DNA of 64,000 nucleotides, from assembly GCA_012845835.1 (NCBI GenBank), contig JABAKD010000024.1, forward strand, positions 2,887,061 to 2,951,060. Reading direction: 5' to 3'. Under the pieces are notes generated by a model. It did not search any database and had not been told where the DNA came from. It saw only the letters and a program-made list of their open reading frames with translations. Source of the stretch: Undaria pinnatifida (taxonomy: Eukaryota > Sar > Phaeophyceae > Laminariales > Alariaceae). Shown one piece after another: positions 37,101 through 40,676 of the stretch. Each line of letters starts with the position of its first letter. Positions within the stretch are counted from its first letter, which is position 1. The translations under genes were made by a program, and so were the position numbers.

Positions 37101-38707
37101 GCTTTATTTGTCGTCGGCATATACTCGAGCACCGGACTGCCCCCCGGCAGCTCCATTGCTATTATATATGCCGGTACACGCTACGTCTCGAAAACCAAGG
37201 CTTGTCCTCCGGAAACCCAACAGGAGGCCTTCCTGGAAGATAGACTAGCCCCCCCCCCCCCCGTCCTCCCTTATCAACTTCAAGTTTCGGCAGTTGACGC
37301 AAAATTCCGGCAACCAACGCGTATAACGATAACCAACGCCGATCGTACGCTAGGAGACATTCTGGAAACCCAAACAGGCTTTTGTAGAAGGACTAGCCCC
37401 AGCCCTAGCTCCGCCCTGCTTGGGATGGCGTCGGTTGGCGACGACGGTGAAAAACACACCTCTCACTACGTAAGCTAGGCCGCAAGGGTACCGTTCACCT
37501 TCTAACCCTACGTTTGGCGGTAGCCGAGGTGGTGGTGGAGTTCGAACATATTGTGCGGGGTGGAGACACACAAAAGAGATGGTATAACGTAGAGCGCATA
37601 GGGTAAGGAACCCACGAGGCAGTTTCCTAATATCCCCATTGCAGTATCTGGAAATGGCCACACCGGAAAACAAATTAGTGCATTCGAGGCTGTCATTCAT
37701 GCGCAAGAAAAAGCGCAAAAAGTGTGGAGGTTCACCCCACAAATGGTTCTTTGTAGGATGCAGCTCACCTTTCATGGGGCTCGTCGAACACCTCACGGCG
37801 CTTCGCGCGTGGCCCACACAATGTCTGCCTGGTTGGTGAAAACCTGGGACGTGCTTCGTCCCGGCATAGTAGGGATGCGAGGGTCGATGGTCATTCGGCC
37901 ATGCACAAACTGAGTACACCCCCTCCCCCTTCCCTCCTCCCACATCTACTCGGATTTTCGACAAACAAAAGTAAAATATCTACTGACAACGCTAACCACC
38001 GACCGCCGAAAACGCCACGACACACTCACGACACCCTACAACAGGCGTTTCTAGAAGAGGGGCTGGTAGAAAAGTACGTGCCCCACCCCCTGGAGATCAC
38101 CACTCTGTTCGACTTTCTCAAGCTGTGCGAAGACGGAGACGACCAGTACGGCACAAGAAAACTCAGCGCCCTCTTAGACGGCGAGGCCTACCCGCGCAAA
38201 AAACAGTCCTCGGAGGCCCCCGGAGGGGCCGGGTTAGCCCCTGCTGCCGCCCGCTTCGTCCGGACAATGACCGACACCATCAGCCGTAATCCGCGAAATG
38301 CTGCGGAGGACGACACCACAGCCTTGGGTAGAGAGCGGAGGGAAGACGCGGCCAGGGGGTCGAAGTGGTGGTTTGGGAGCCGGACACCTCCGCCCCCCAC
38401 GGTCCAGGATGTCGCGTCTACTTTTTTTTCCGTACGGGGAAAGGAAGGCGCGGGGGCGGCGGTTAGAGTGGAGGTGGGAGACCCCGGGCGACATAAAGGT
38501 GGAAGCCATGCTGCAGCTGGAAGCGCTGCTGCAAAAGGCGTTTCAAGCCCTGCAAGTCCTGCAGGTACTGGCAAACAAGAACGAAGCGGTGGGGGCGGCG
38601 TTAGCCGGCAGGCACCTTCCAGTAAAACCGCCGGTCCATGGCGACCAGGCCCGGCTGCGGTGTCCCCGGGTTTGGGGTATGAGGAAAGCGGTGGGTACGG
38701 CAGGTAG
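7696..38707 (+). CDS. Spliced gene: membrane-bound hybrid histidine-kinase-like protein
   Basis: Fifteen exons (7696-7893, 9531-9851, 10212-10340, 11495-11596, 14009-14132, 15307-15454, 17721-17835, 19275-19368, 20956-21077, 22234-22674, 24353-24997, 26686-26778, 27196-27270, 33147-33401, 38045-38707) join with consistent phase into about 1,170 residues. Order: N-terminal membrane region with about six hydrophobic segments (residues 20-250), a coiled linker, a dimerisation-like helical pair (about 265-345), a degenerate ATPase fold (about 350-490) ending in the family signature GSNELWFAIP, a Gly/Ser/Thr-rich linker (about 490-840), and a receiver domain (about 845-1000). Hybrid kinases of this plan sense a signal at a membrane and pass phosphate from His to Asp. 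Here the N, G1 and G2 boxes and the usual H-box are not recognisable, so signalling by phosphotransfer is doubtful. A candidate extra first exon lies at 4575-4712. Exons 9 and 10 in the list are the least certain. Confidence 0.65.
7975..8480 (-). mobile_element. Family F element, inverse copy
   Basis: The complement of the roughly 550-bp family found at 13362-13925, 29081-29640 and 37420-37950. Shared landmarks are the GCATCCCTGCGATTC-type end, the GGTTTTCACCGACCAGGCA stretch, and a distal part with ACTCACGCAG / GGTACCCTGG / GGTGACCGCCAA. Confidence 0.6.
8499..8546 (+). repeat. CCCCAA-type telomere-like tract
   Basis: Short degenerate C-rich array of CCCCAACC units inside intron 2. Confidence 0.5.
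8681..8785 (-). mobile_element. Family C (piggyBac-like MITE) copy
   Basis: Begins TTTTTAACCCTTTTACAACT and ends CTTTAAAGGGGTCAA. The inner part has AAACCCGTTTTTGGGG and ACTTGGATTTAGTA, as in the copies at 28490, 35658, 44140 and 49119. One side still shows TTAA. Confidence 0.65.
8930..9530 (+). repeat. Degenerate tandem array enclosing a copy of exon 3
   Basis: Repeated modules with ATGCAAACG, GTGTTCACC and CCGTTTTTATC/CATACCAAAACC recur at roughly 70-150 bp from 8940 to 9490. The last modules carry a copy of the acceptor and start of exon 3 (9229-9335). The array sits in the intron just upstream of exon 3. Confidence 0.6.
9229..9350 (+). pseudogene. Duplicate of the start of kinase exon 3
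   Basis: Same acceptor and start as exon 3: AAAG|GTGTTCAAGCGGGATACA, then codons for CNGISFLCFAL and HIVWHATFSD. The true exon begins about 302 bp downstream at 9531. The copy loses similarity after about 110 bp and has no matching donor, so it is probably a decoy acceptor inside the intron, or an alternative exon start. Confidence 0.55.
9531..9851 (+). CDS. Kinase exon 3 (three membrane segments)
   Basis: 107 codons, phase 0 to 0. Acceptor AAAAAG|GTG, donor GCGGAAGAG|GTAAGT. It encodes ISFLCFALWSFSHIVW, a Ser/Thr-rich loop driven by an ACC repeat, then WVWVDIAVAWAVAPL and LSLWWSVIPSWACVTVALGY. These fit membrane spans separated by a hydrophilic loop. Confidence 0.65.
10212..10340 (+). CDS. 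Kinase exon 4
   Basis: 43 codons, phase 0 to 0. Acceptor GCGGAAG|GCACAT is weak; the donor GCAGAGGAG|GTACGT is good. It encodes a short hydrophobic piece (ATLAFAVFG) followed by a charged loop with SRRRLDSRLRAWGAEE. The frame is fixed by the neighbours: only this one keeps exon 5 open. Confidence 0.5.
10504..11447 (+). mobile_element. GGGTC-rich hAT-like element
   Basis: Starts CAGGGCTGTTCACGGGTC and ends with the inverse CGTGAACAGCCCT. Near both ends it carries long runs of the GGGTC pentamer, in opposite orientations at the two ends. Between them is about 300 bp of unrelated sequence. No transposase is visible, so it is non-autonomous. I could not find a clean target duplication for this copy. 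Confidence 0.65.
11495..11596 (+). CDS. Kinase exon 5 (last membrane segment)
   Basis: 34 codons, phase 0 to 0. Acceptor AATCAG|GTGGCG, donor TACCAG|GTGCGG. It encodes VALGEGDAGG followed by a clear 23-residue hydrophobic helix (VIGLITAIAGFAVFGVSILA). This is probably the last span before the cytoplasmic linker of the next exon. Confidence 0.7.
11897..12167 (+). mobile_element. Family A MITE
   Basis: About 270 bp between inverted ends GACGCGTTCTACGATAGA and CCTCTATCGTAGCACGCGTC. It is flanked by the 4-bp direct repeat ACTC on both sides. The inside carries the family landmarks TTGATCCCGGATGAAAAATC, GGCCTAGGTACACAA and one copy of the roughly 70-bp CCGACGATTTTGGGT...GGTATACC module. It has no coding capacity and is non-autonomous. 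Confidence 0.75.
12254..12506 (-). mobile_element. Family D MITE
   Basis: About 250 bp with ends GAGTCGTTCTACGAAAGC and CTATCGTAGAATCAGTC. It shares CGACGTCATCG, GTGTCGAG and AAACCAGCT/GCCGG landmarks with copies at 25971, 40392 and 52173. Confidence 0.7.
12547..12818 (+). mobile_element. Family E MITE
   Basis: Ends ATCCCACGCTGCTAGAGGGG and CTCTACTTTAGGATGACTC. Shared inner landmarks are GGAGTTCAATATGTCACCCG, CGAAGACATTCGTTCG and ATGCTAGCCGATAGT. Confidence 0.6.
13362..13925 (+). mobile_element. Family F element, full copy
   Basis: It starts near GGATATTGGGGTTGGCGCTG and runs through GGGTACCGTTTTTATG, GTAAGGCACCCACGAGGCAG, GAACACCTCACGGCGCTTC and ATGCGGGGGTCTATGGTCAT to a long C-rich tail. 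Near-identical long copies lie at 29081-29640 and 37420-37950. The C-rich end lies 84 bp before kinase exon 14009-14132 and can serve as part of its pyrimidine tract. Confidence 0.7.
14009..14132 (+). CDS. Kinase exon 6 (linker and first dimerisation-like helix)
   Basis: 41 codons plus 1 nt. Acceptor TTGAAG|GTGTTG, with an internal alternative CTACAG|GACAAG in the same frame; donor ACGG|GTAACT. It reads VLWEQTRGTTILMSLQ, then DKVSAEDERRRQASF, then SELLLRHLVTG. The charged helix before a phenylalanine is the usual lead into a HisKA H-box (F-x4-x-SHELRTPL in the family). Here the H-box position reads LLLRHLVTG, with no HE dipeptide and no TP. Confidence 0.6.
14511..14548 (+). repeat. Degenerate TTAGGG-type tract
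   Basis: A run of TTAGGG/TTGGGG/CTAGGG-like units in the intron after exon 6. Confidence 0.6.
15307..15454 (+). CDS. Kinase exon 7 (second dimerisation-like helix)
   Basis: 148 nt, entering with 2 nt that complete the split codon (GAC) and leaving in phase 2. Acceptor CCGCAG|ACCCG, donor TTACG|GTACGT. It encodes DPSLKVLGAGVKEL, then SDALEQIQDGVSML, then VDYGEKALDRL. The spacing from LRHLVT to LDRLRNGD, about 57 residues, equals the usual distance from H-box to the DLSKIEAG motif of HisKA domains. Confidence 0.65.
15515..15960. mobile_element. Fragments of family E
   Basis: Positions 15515-15600 and 15885-15960 contain TCATCCCACGGTAGGG and GAGGAACTACCGGTTA, the family E inner sequence. They are partial copies; no full element can be drawn. 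Confidence 0.45.
15975..16045 (+). repeat. Repeat G copy
   Basis: ACGTCAGCTGTGAGTTCGAC followed by CTCATCTTTGCAAGCTGC, the complement of the 2387 and 28838 copies. It mimics an exon with an AG acceptor and a GTGAGT at 16066, but the same sequence recurs elsewhere in the window. Confidence 0.65.
16217..16470 (+). mobile_element. Family A MITE
   Basis: Ends GACGCGTATTACGATAGAGG and GTTGCTCGCGTC, with family landmarks GGATCCAAATAAAACC, GGCCTAGGTACGCAACG and one CCGACGACCC module. The right terminal repeat is worn. Confidence 0.6.
16527..17309 (+). mobile_element. Composite family A element with amplified module and nested repeat G
   Basis: The left end GGACGCGTGCTACAATAGAG is at 16526; the right end ATCGTAGCACGCGTC ends at 17309. 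Repeat G (16712-16990) interrupts the middle. The right half holds four to five tandem copies of the roughly 73-bp module (TTTCCGAC...GGTTAAGGAACCCCGTCATT...AGGTATACC). Repeat G itself contains a roughly 73-bp internal duplication (TCCTTAATGAGGACACACA twice). So it is one element with a later insertion and a module expansion. Confidence 0.65.
17331..17602 (+). mobile_element. Family E MITE
   Basis: It begins GTACCACGCTAGGGGTGCAG, passes GAGGAGCTCAATATCTCACC and CGTTCGTTCGCGCAGCCCG, and ends at CTACCCCTACCGCACTATAG. Confidence 0.55.
17721..17835 (+). CDS. Kinase exon 8 (lead into the ATPase fold)
   Basis: 115 nt; its first base completes the codon CG|A split across the intron, and it leaves in phase 0. 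Acceptor CACACAG|AAACG, donor CACCACAAG|GTACGA. It reads NGDPELPAPTLESADMEEIL, then DACLRTTAYLAVSRDHHK. This has the shape of the family's linker helix before the first ATPase strand (F-D-L-x-E-L-L pattern). Confidence 0.65.
17826..18275 (+). repeat. Minisatellite grown from the exon 8 splice donor
   Basis: About 20 degenerate units of 18-20 bp with consensus AAGGTATGATCACCACAAT follow the exon 8 border, whose own sequence (GATCACCACAAG|GTACGAT) is the first unit. The array ends at 18240-18275 with a second copy of the exon end (GTGGCCGTTTCGAGAGATCG). It therefore contains many donor-like AAG|GTATGA sites. Confidence 0.75.
18795..18895 (-). repeat. Repeat G copy
   Basis: Worn copy with GATCAGAGTATCACGCA and GATCAAGCTCACGG blocks in family order. 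Confidence 0.4.
19275..19368 (+). CDS. Kinase exon 9, tentative (N-box region)
   Basis: 94 nt, phase 0 in, 1 nt out. Acceptor GGCGAAG|GTCCAA; the proposed donor CGCA|GTTAAA is weak. It reads VQLDMRVSADVNKHVRTFRL, then WLSQARGPIAR. The family pattern here is a strand (xLxxxVxxDVPxxV), then GDPxRLxQVLxNLxxNAxKF. The strand, the DV and the RL are present. The N-box asparagines are not: RLWLSQARGPIAR stands in their place. Phase fits both neighbours, but the donor should be tested. Confidence 0.45.
19590..19920 (+). mobile_element. SINE-like repeat I with CAA tail and GTT array
   Basis: A unit with CACTCCAGAGTGACTGGAGC, CTGTCCTGTGACCACGGACA and TTATGCGAGATTAATG ends in CAA/CAG triplets and is followed by a long GTT array (19717-19900). 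Copies at 49508-49720 (inverse) and 55880-56000 end in the same way, as expected for short retroposons with a CAA-type tail. Confidence 0.5.
20051..20314 (+). mobile_element. Family A MITE
   Basis: Ends GACGCGTGCTACGATAGAGG and CTCTACCGTAGCACGCCCC, flanked by the 4-bp direct repeat AACA. Single CCGACGATTTTTGGT module, GATCCCGGATGAAAAATCC and GGCCTAGGTACACAAGG inside. Confidence 0.75.
20498..20737 (-). mobile_element. Family A MITE, inverse
   Basis: Reads as the complement of the family: GTGTACCTAGGCCATGGGAG, CATCCGGGATCAAAGCAG, and ending CTGTCGTAGCACGCGTG. The left end is worn. Confidence 0.65.
20956..21077 (+). CDS. Kinase exon 10, tentative (G1-box region)
   Basis: 122 nt, completing the codon left by exon 9 and leaving in phase 0. 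Acceptor AAAATAG|TTGGG, with alternative ACCATCAG|CAACGG; donor ACCTGG|GTACCC. It reads GIIIDAEKNKWMLWFRPSP, then DRPNVRP. In the family this is VxVxVxxxxxxxxLRFEVxDTGxGI: the two strands fit, but DTGxGI reads DRPNV. The G1 box glycines are missing. Confidence 0.45.
21346..21485 (+). repeat. 54-bp tandem repeat derived from family F end
   Basis: About 2.5 copies of a unit with TTAAGACTACGGCTATGCAT and CGCCCCCGCCCCTTCTATGG. The core GACTACGGC(C/T)ATGCA is the end of family F. A partial F copy (21230-21345) precedes it. Confidence 0.65.
22234..22674 (+). CDS. Kinase exon 11 (end of the ATPase fold and linker)
   Basis: 147 codons, phase 0 to 0. Acceptor CCCTACAG|GCTGCT after a C-rich tract; donor GGCCACGAG|GTGACA. 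It reads AAWWVRAAALALGGEADYDR, then SPDRPGSNELWFAIPAE. This matches the last part of HATPase domains (xxRxLVELMGGxIxVxSxPGxGSTFWFTIP) strongly enough to identify the family. The GLGL of the G2 box, expected at the start, reads AAWW. A Gly/Ser-rich linker follows. Confidence 0.7.
22655..22826 (+). repeat. 86-bp tandem duplication across the exon 11 donor
   Basis: 22655-22740 and 22741-22826 share TGGCCCTTGGC(C/G)AC(G/A)AGGTG, then CAGCG(T/A)TAACGATTA and AATTGGAACA(T/G)AACACATGA. Each copy holds a donor-like site (GAG|GTGACA and AAG|GTGGCA). The first borders the open frame. Confidence 0.75.
23156..23795. mobile_element. Family E copies with 60-bp tandem end repeat
   Basis: Two overlapping or inverse E-like segments (23156-23350 and 23365-23609), then three to four copies of a 60-62 bp unit (CCCTACCGTGGGATGAGTCC and GAGCTCA...ATTCTC) at 23595-23790. 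The unit is the family E right end, so the terminal sequence has been amplified. Confidence 0.6.
24353..24997 (+). CDS. Kinase exon 12 (low-complexity linker)
   Basis: 215 codons, phase 0 to 0. Acceptor ATCCCACAG|TCGTTC after a strong CT tract; donor GAAAAAAAT|GTGCGC (weak; ACACTG|GTGGAA is an in-phase alternative). The protein is Thr/Ser/Gly/Ala-rich with two threonine runs encoded by CCA/ACC triplets and a Gly/Arg stretch. It ends in a helix, SLVQTLVEKN. It is probably a disordered tether between the kinase-like core and the receiver domain. Confidence 0.6.
25613..26685 (+). repeat. Long degenerate CCCTAA/CCCTACCC interstitial array
   Basis: About 820 bp of CCCTAACCC, CCCTACCC and CTAGCCCT units, interrupted by one family D element (25971-26219). 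It is far more diverged than a working telomere. It ends at the acceptor of exon 26686, so the intron's pyrimidine tract is this array. Frames open across it are artefacts of the hexamer. Confidence 0.85.
25971..26219 (-). mobile_element. Family D MITE inside the telomere-like array
   Basis: Ends GAGTCGTTCTACGGTAGC and CTATCGTAGAATCAGTCC, with TTA on both sides (CCTTA before, TTACC after). C-rich hexamer sequence continues on both sides, so the insertion is younger than the array. Confidence 0.75.
26686..26778 (+). CDS. Kinase exon 13
   Basis: 31 codons, phase 0 to 0. Acceptor CCCCAAGCAG|AGTTGG at the edge of the CCCTAA array; donor CTGAAG|GTGAGT. It reads SWLGTTKSAASPVGSDAES, then EREPQVGPPKLK. 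A polar linker ending two residues before the first receiver strand. Confidence 0.6.
27196..27270 (+). CDS. Kinase exon 14 (receiver strand 1 and helix 1)
   Basis: 25 codons, phase 0 to 0. Acceptor GTACGTAG|ATCCTT, donor GTTACG|GTGAGA. It reads ILLVDPQGLIRWAVPFLKER, then NFGVT. It matches the receiver start ILxVDDSxxxRxxLxxxLxxxGYxV closely, but the second of the two metal-binding aspartates is proline. Confidence 0.7.
27452..27751 (+). mobile_element. Family B MITE
   Basis: Ends ACAAGGCTACGGTAGGGG and CCCTATCGTAGCCTGGGTC. Inner palindromes TCACTCGCGCGAATGACTC and landmarks GGCGCAGCGTGG and TTGCGGATTCACGTCGCG. Confidence 0.7.
27781..28067 (+). mobile_element. Family B MITE
   Basis: Ends ACCAAGGTTACGGGAGAGGG and CCTATCGTAGCCTTCGTC. 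Same inner order as the neighbour at 27452. The two lie head-to-tail, 30 bp apart. Confidence 0.7.
28445..28818 (+). mobile_element. Family B MITE carrying a nested family C
   Basis: Left end TAAGGCTACGGTGGGG, right end CCCTACCGTAGCCCCTC. At 28490-28565 a family C element sits where other B copies read GGGCTTGAGCCACTCG; it is bracketed by TTAA on both sides. The rest follows the B consensus. Confidence 0.75.
28838..29045 (-). repeat. Repeat G, longest single copy
   Basis: TTTCCGCGCACAGACTAACA through CAAGGGGAGTCGCCGACC, TCCTTAATGAGGACACAC and AGCTTGCAAAGATGAG to an AT-rich end. It matches 16712-16990 without that copy's internal duplication. Confidence 0.65.
29081..29640 (+). mobile_element. 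Family F element, full copy
   Basis: Same order of landmarks as 13362-13925, from GTATATTGGGGTTGGCGC to the C-rich tail. Confidence 0.7.
29925..30105 (+). mobile_element. Partial GGGTC-rich element
   Basis: It starts CAGGAGTTTTTCATGGCTCG, a worn form of the family terminus, and runs into a GGGTC array. The complete element at 30114 begins just after it, so this older copy may have been the insertion target. Confidence 0.5.
30114..32028 (+). mobile_element. Complete hAT-like non-autonomous element
   Basis: 1,915 bp with 18-bp perfect inverted ends (CAGGGCTTTTCACGGGTC) flanked by a perfect 8-bp direct repeat GTTTTTTG (30106-30113 and 32029-32036). Terminal 5'-CAG and an 8-bp duplication are hAT hallmarks. 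Each end carries a long GGGTC array with interspersed AGGTTTTCAAAATCTCGC spacers, in mirror orientation. The centre (30480-31520) has no transposase. It holds a duplicated stretch (30755-30973 and 31034-31272) with CAG/AGC runs and a TAG triplet array. Confidence 0.8.
30755..31272 (+). repeat. Internal duplication with CAG and TAG arrays
   Basis: Two copies, about 270 bp apart, share ACGAAATGTGACCAAACG, CTCGCGGATCGCAGCCCCTG, GTTGTGGGCTTGCT and GGAGGCGGCTCAGCTAGG. The CAG run is longer in the second copy (31092-31134). TAG repeats (30983-31018) separate them. Whether this was captured host sequence is unknown. Confidence 0.7.
32040..33150 (+). repeat. Degenerate tandem copies of the exon 15 acceptor region
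   Basis: Modules with CATACTAAAA...CATACAGCTAAA, GTCACGG.CTCCGTGACTGG and GGTTGCCATCA recur at 32042, 32148, 32240, 32775 and 32985. Two of them carry a copy of the exon 15 border: 32462-32500 (TGTTCTGCGGAAGAAGCCAT) and 32935-32965 (GAAAGGTGGTCTGTTC). The real border is at 33146/33147. Confidence 0.65.
33147..33401 (+). CDS. Kinase exon 15 (receiver core with phospho-acceptor Asp)
   Basis: 85 codons, phase 0 to 0. Acceptor GTCCCAAAG|GTGGCC, donor GACCTGGAG|GTGGGT. It reads VACSAEEAMSMMVPGAFQ, then VIVVDLHMPRMPGTDFCRAV. The Asp in VVDLHMPxMxG is the classic receiver phosphorylation site. A Gly/Ala loop insert follows, then LLLHTTAAGSVKSDDLE, the fourth strand with its conserved Thr. This exon gives the best family evidence in the window. 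Confidence 0.8.
33598..33880 (+). repeat. Repeat L copy
   Basis: Shares TTAGTCGTTTTCC, TCCGACTTATTGGGTTTCC, GCTAGCTTCCA(T/C)CTCCT and TTAGTCGT(G/A)AAATCCT with 35455-35870. Ends are rich in ACTAG/TAGTCG. Class unknown. Confidence 0.6.
34166..34408 (+). mobile_element. Family A MITE
   Basis: Ends GCGCATGCTACGATAGAGG and CTCTATCGTGGCACGGGTC. The GATCCCGGATGAAAAAT block is duplicated in part. One CGACGATTTTGGGTTAAGG module. Confidence 0.6.
34825..35121 (-). mobile_element. Family A MITE, inverse
   Basis: Ends GACGCGTGCTGCGGTAGAGG and CTACCGTAGCACGCGTC, with inner GTGTACCTAGGCCATGGGAT and a single worn module. Confidence 0.65.
35455..35870 (+). repeat. Repeat L copy carrying nested family C
   Basis: Second L copy. 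Where copy one reads CCTGACTTGAGTCGGC, this one is split by family C (35658-35742), bracketed by TTAA. Confidence 0.65.
35952..36951. mobile_element. Family E MITE split by a family A element
   Basis: 35952-36103 and 36797-36951 together follow the E consensus (TATCCCACGGGCTACGCTAG ... CGTTCGTTCGCGCAAGCC | GACCAACGTTTC ... GACGTGGGATGACCC). The gap is a complete inverse family A element (36104-36796). Confidence 0.75.
36104..36796 (-). mobile_element. Family A MITE with six-fold module expansion
   Basis: Ends GACGCGTGCTACGATAGAGG and CTCTATCGTAAGCACGCGTC. Six tandem copies of the roughly 70-bp module (AAGGTATACCT, TTTTTGGCGAAAACG, TTCTGAATGACGGGG, CCGTCGGAAATT) lie at 36132-36590; simple copies have one. 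Confidence 0.8.
37420..37950 (+). mobile_element. Family F element
   Basis: Same landmarks as 13362 and 29081: GGATGGCGTCGGTTGGCGAC, GAACACCTCACGGCGCTTC and ATGCGAGGGTCGATGGTCAT, with a C-rich tail. The tail ends about 95 bp before exon 38045. Confidence 0.65.
38045..38707 (+). CDS. Kinase last exon (receiver end and C-terminal tail)
   Basis: 220 codons and TAG at 38705-38707, entering in phase 0. Acceptor CTACAACAG|GCGTTT. It opens AFLEEGLVEKYVPHPLEITT, then LFDFLKLC. This completes the receiver fold (helix 4, strand 5, helix 5). The family's strand-5 motif is YLxKP; here it is YVPHP, so the conserved lysine is histidine. The remaining roughly 190 residues are Gly/Ser/Ala/Pro-rich. A donor-like AG|GTAGTC overlaps the stop, so a longer form cannot be excluded. 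Confidence 0.65.
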   Translation, partial: AFLEEGLVEKYVPHPLEITTLFDFLKLCEDGDDQYGTRKLSALLDGEAYPRKKQSSEAPGGAGLAPAAARFVRTMTDTISRNPRNAAEDDTTALGRERREDAARGSKWWFGSRTPPPPTVQDVASTFFSVRGKEGAGAAVRVEVGDPGRHKGGSHAAAGSAAAKGVSSPASPAGTGKQERSGGGGVSRQAPSSKTAGPWRPGPAAVSPGLGYEESGGYGR

Positions 38708-38816
38708 TCCTGGGTGGTGGGTATTTTTTTTTTTTTTTTTACATTCGTCCCGCCTGGATGTTCGGTGAAAAAAACGTTGAATTTTCTTCGTGGAACATGC
38801 TCGATGTTCGTAGGAA

Positions 38817-38905
38817 GGTGCTGGATTTTCGGAGGGAAAAGCTAGATTTTCGGGGAGAAAGCTAGATTTTCGGGGGGAAATGCTAGATTTTTTGGCTGAA
38901 AAAAA
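38817..38905 (+). repeat. About 21-bp tandem repeat
   Basis: Four units of GCTAGATTTTCGGGGGGAAA-type sequence, worn at both edges, just downstream of the kinase stop. Confidence 0.7.
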
Positions 38906-39536
38906 ACGTCAAGATTTTCGGGAGACACTGCTGGTTGAGATTCGGCTCGGGTGGCGGGGAGGGGGCGGCGAGGCACCGCTATGTTTGGTGAGTGGTGGAC
39001 AGGTCGAGGTCGCCGCTGCAGCTCACGTGGCACACTTGGTGTCTCGAATCGCACACAATTCTTGGCAGGGCCTCCGAATAGCCGTGAGGACGCCTGACCA
39101 TAACTACTGTAGATGCTTTTTTTTCGTAGGTAGGGCAGATAATAGGGTAAACGCGGGAGGGGGGGCGAACTCGTTGCTTGCTTGCCTTAGGCAGTTGACC
39201 AATGTCCACGCATCCCGAGACGGAGGGAGGGGAGGTCATATCAAGAGGGATCGCACCGAAACGGTTGTAGCCGCGCTGCGCCCGCACTAGAGCAACCAAC
39301 CAGACATATCTACGAATATATATAAATATATATATATTGCGAGCTTACTGCGCGTTGTGCTTCGAATCATCCGCGTGGCCGCAACGGGAGTCCGACAGCA
39401 GAACCACACGACGCAATGCGCTCTGGTAAAATCGACATCACCCGCAGGCAGGAAAGGAAGAGGTGGAATACAGAAGCAGCATCATCACGCAGCTATCACG
39501 GTTGAATTCCAATAAATGGGTCTGCGGCGTTGTCAG

Positions 39537-39676
39537 CCGTTGATGGTCCACACGCTGCTGGTGCGACTAACGCTCCACCTTTCGGCGCTACGTTCGAACC
39601 GCGCAGCAATCCCGAAAACAATCAGGCGGTTACGGACATACCTAGAGCAGACGATGCAGATAAGCACCCCATCGAG
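39537..39676 (+). CDS. Candidate orphan exon downstream of the kinase gene
   Basis: An open, GC-balanced frame reads AVDGPHAAGATNAPPFGATF, then EPRSNPENNQAV, then TDIPRADDADKHPIE and ends exactly at a good donor GAG|GTGAGC. The left border is uncertain (GTTGTCAG|CC or ACAATCAG|GCG). It could be a further exon of the kinase-like gene if its stop is bypassed by splicing, or belong to another gene. No partner exon was found to its right. Confidence 0.35.
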
Positions 39677-39956
39677 GTGAGCATGTGGTTCTACGCGTCT
39701 CCCTCCCTCTCAACGGATAATTTATCGACAGGAAAACATCACAAGGCAGGCCTGACAGTAGTACGAAGCCGTAGCGCTTTTTTTTTTTTTTCTGGGATGG
39801 TCGCCGGGAAAAGTTTCTTTTATTTCGAACCGAAGACGGCTATAATAAAGGGTCCGGTTAATCGACCGCTACTATATGAATATCAATCCCGCTCGTTGCT
39901 CTGCACCCGATAGCTTTCCAGGCTGATGCAATACGAAACACGCAGAAGCCGCAGAT

Positions 39957-40321
39957 GGCGCGTGCTACGATGATAGAAAGTGCGTGCCACTTTTCTGCTT
40001 TAAGGTTCCTCAAATTTGGGAGTTTTAAGACCCTCTCCCAAAAACCGCTTTTTTTGGAGAAAAAATAAAACTGCTACGTACGTAATAGACCGGATGAAAA
40101 AATCCCATCTGGCCTAGGTACACAAAACGAGAATCATCACGCAAAAAAAAAAAAGTCCAATTTCCGACGATTTTGGGTTAAGGGGCTCCGTCATTCAGAA
40201 AGTGATTTCGCCAAAAAAAGGTATACCTTAATACAATTTCCGACGATTTTGGGTTGAGGGGCCCCGTCATTCAGGAAGTGATTTCGCCAAAAAAAGGTAT
40301 ACCTCTATCGTAGCACGCGTC
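39957..40321 (+). mobile_element. Family A MITE with two modules
   Basis: Left end GGCGCGTGCTACGATGATAG, right end CCTCTATCGTAGCACGCGTC. Two tandem CCGACGATTTTGGGTT modules (40165 and 40238). Confidence 0.75.
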
Positions 40322-40391
40322 TACACTAATAGTAAGTTATTCCCAGTTTCGGGGCATTTCCCCTACAATTCCTGTTGTAAGAGTTCTGACA

Positions 40392-40676
40392 TGACTGATT
40401 CTACGCTAACCCCCCCCCCAAAAAAAAAGCCAGCGATTTTCTTTTAACGAACGAGCGTTTTTTCAGGTCTGCTCGACACAAGGAAGGATACTATTGATAG
40501 AAAAGTGTCTTCCACGTATGTTTTCTTGTGCGCGCAAAATGGTCTATCGATCGACGACAATCGGGGTGTCGAGGGACAGACACCGCGTTTCGGGAGATAC
40601 GACCGGGAGCCGGTTTTGAAACCGGCGATTTCGTTAAAAAAAAGTTGGGGGGAGCTTTACCGCAGAACGACCCACA
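40392..40676 (+). mobile_element. Family D MITE
   Basis: GACTGATTCTACGCTAAC at the left and GCTTTACCGCAGAACGACCC at the right; inner GTGTCGAGGGACAGACACC, CCGGTTTTGAAACCGGCG. Confidence 0.7.
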
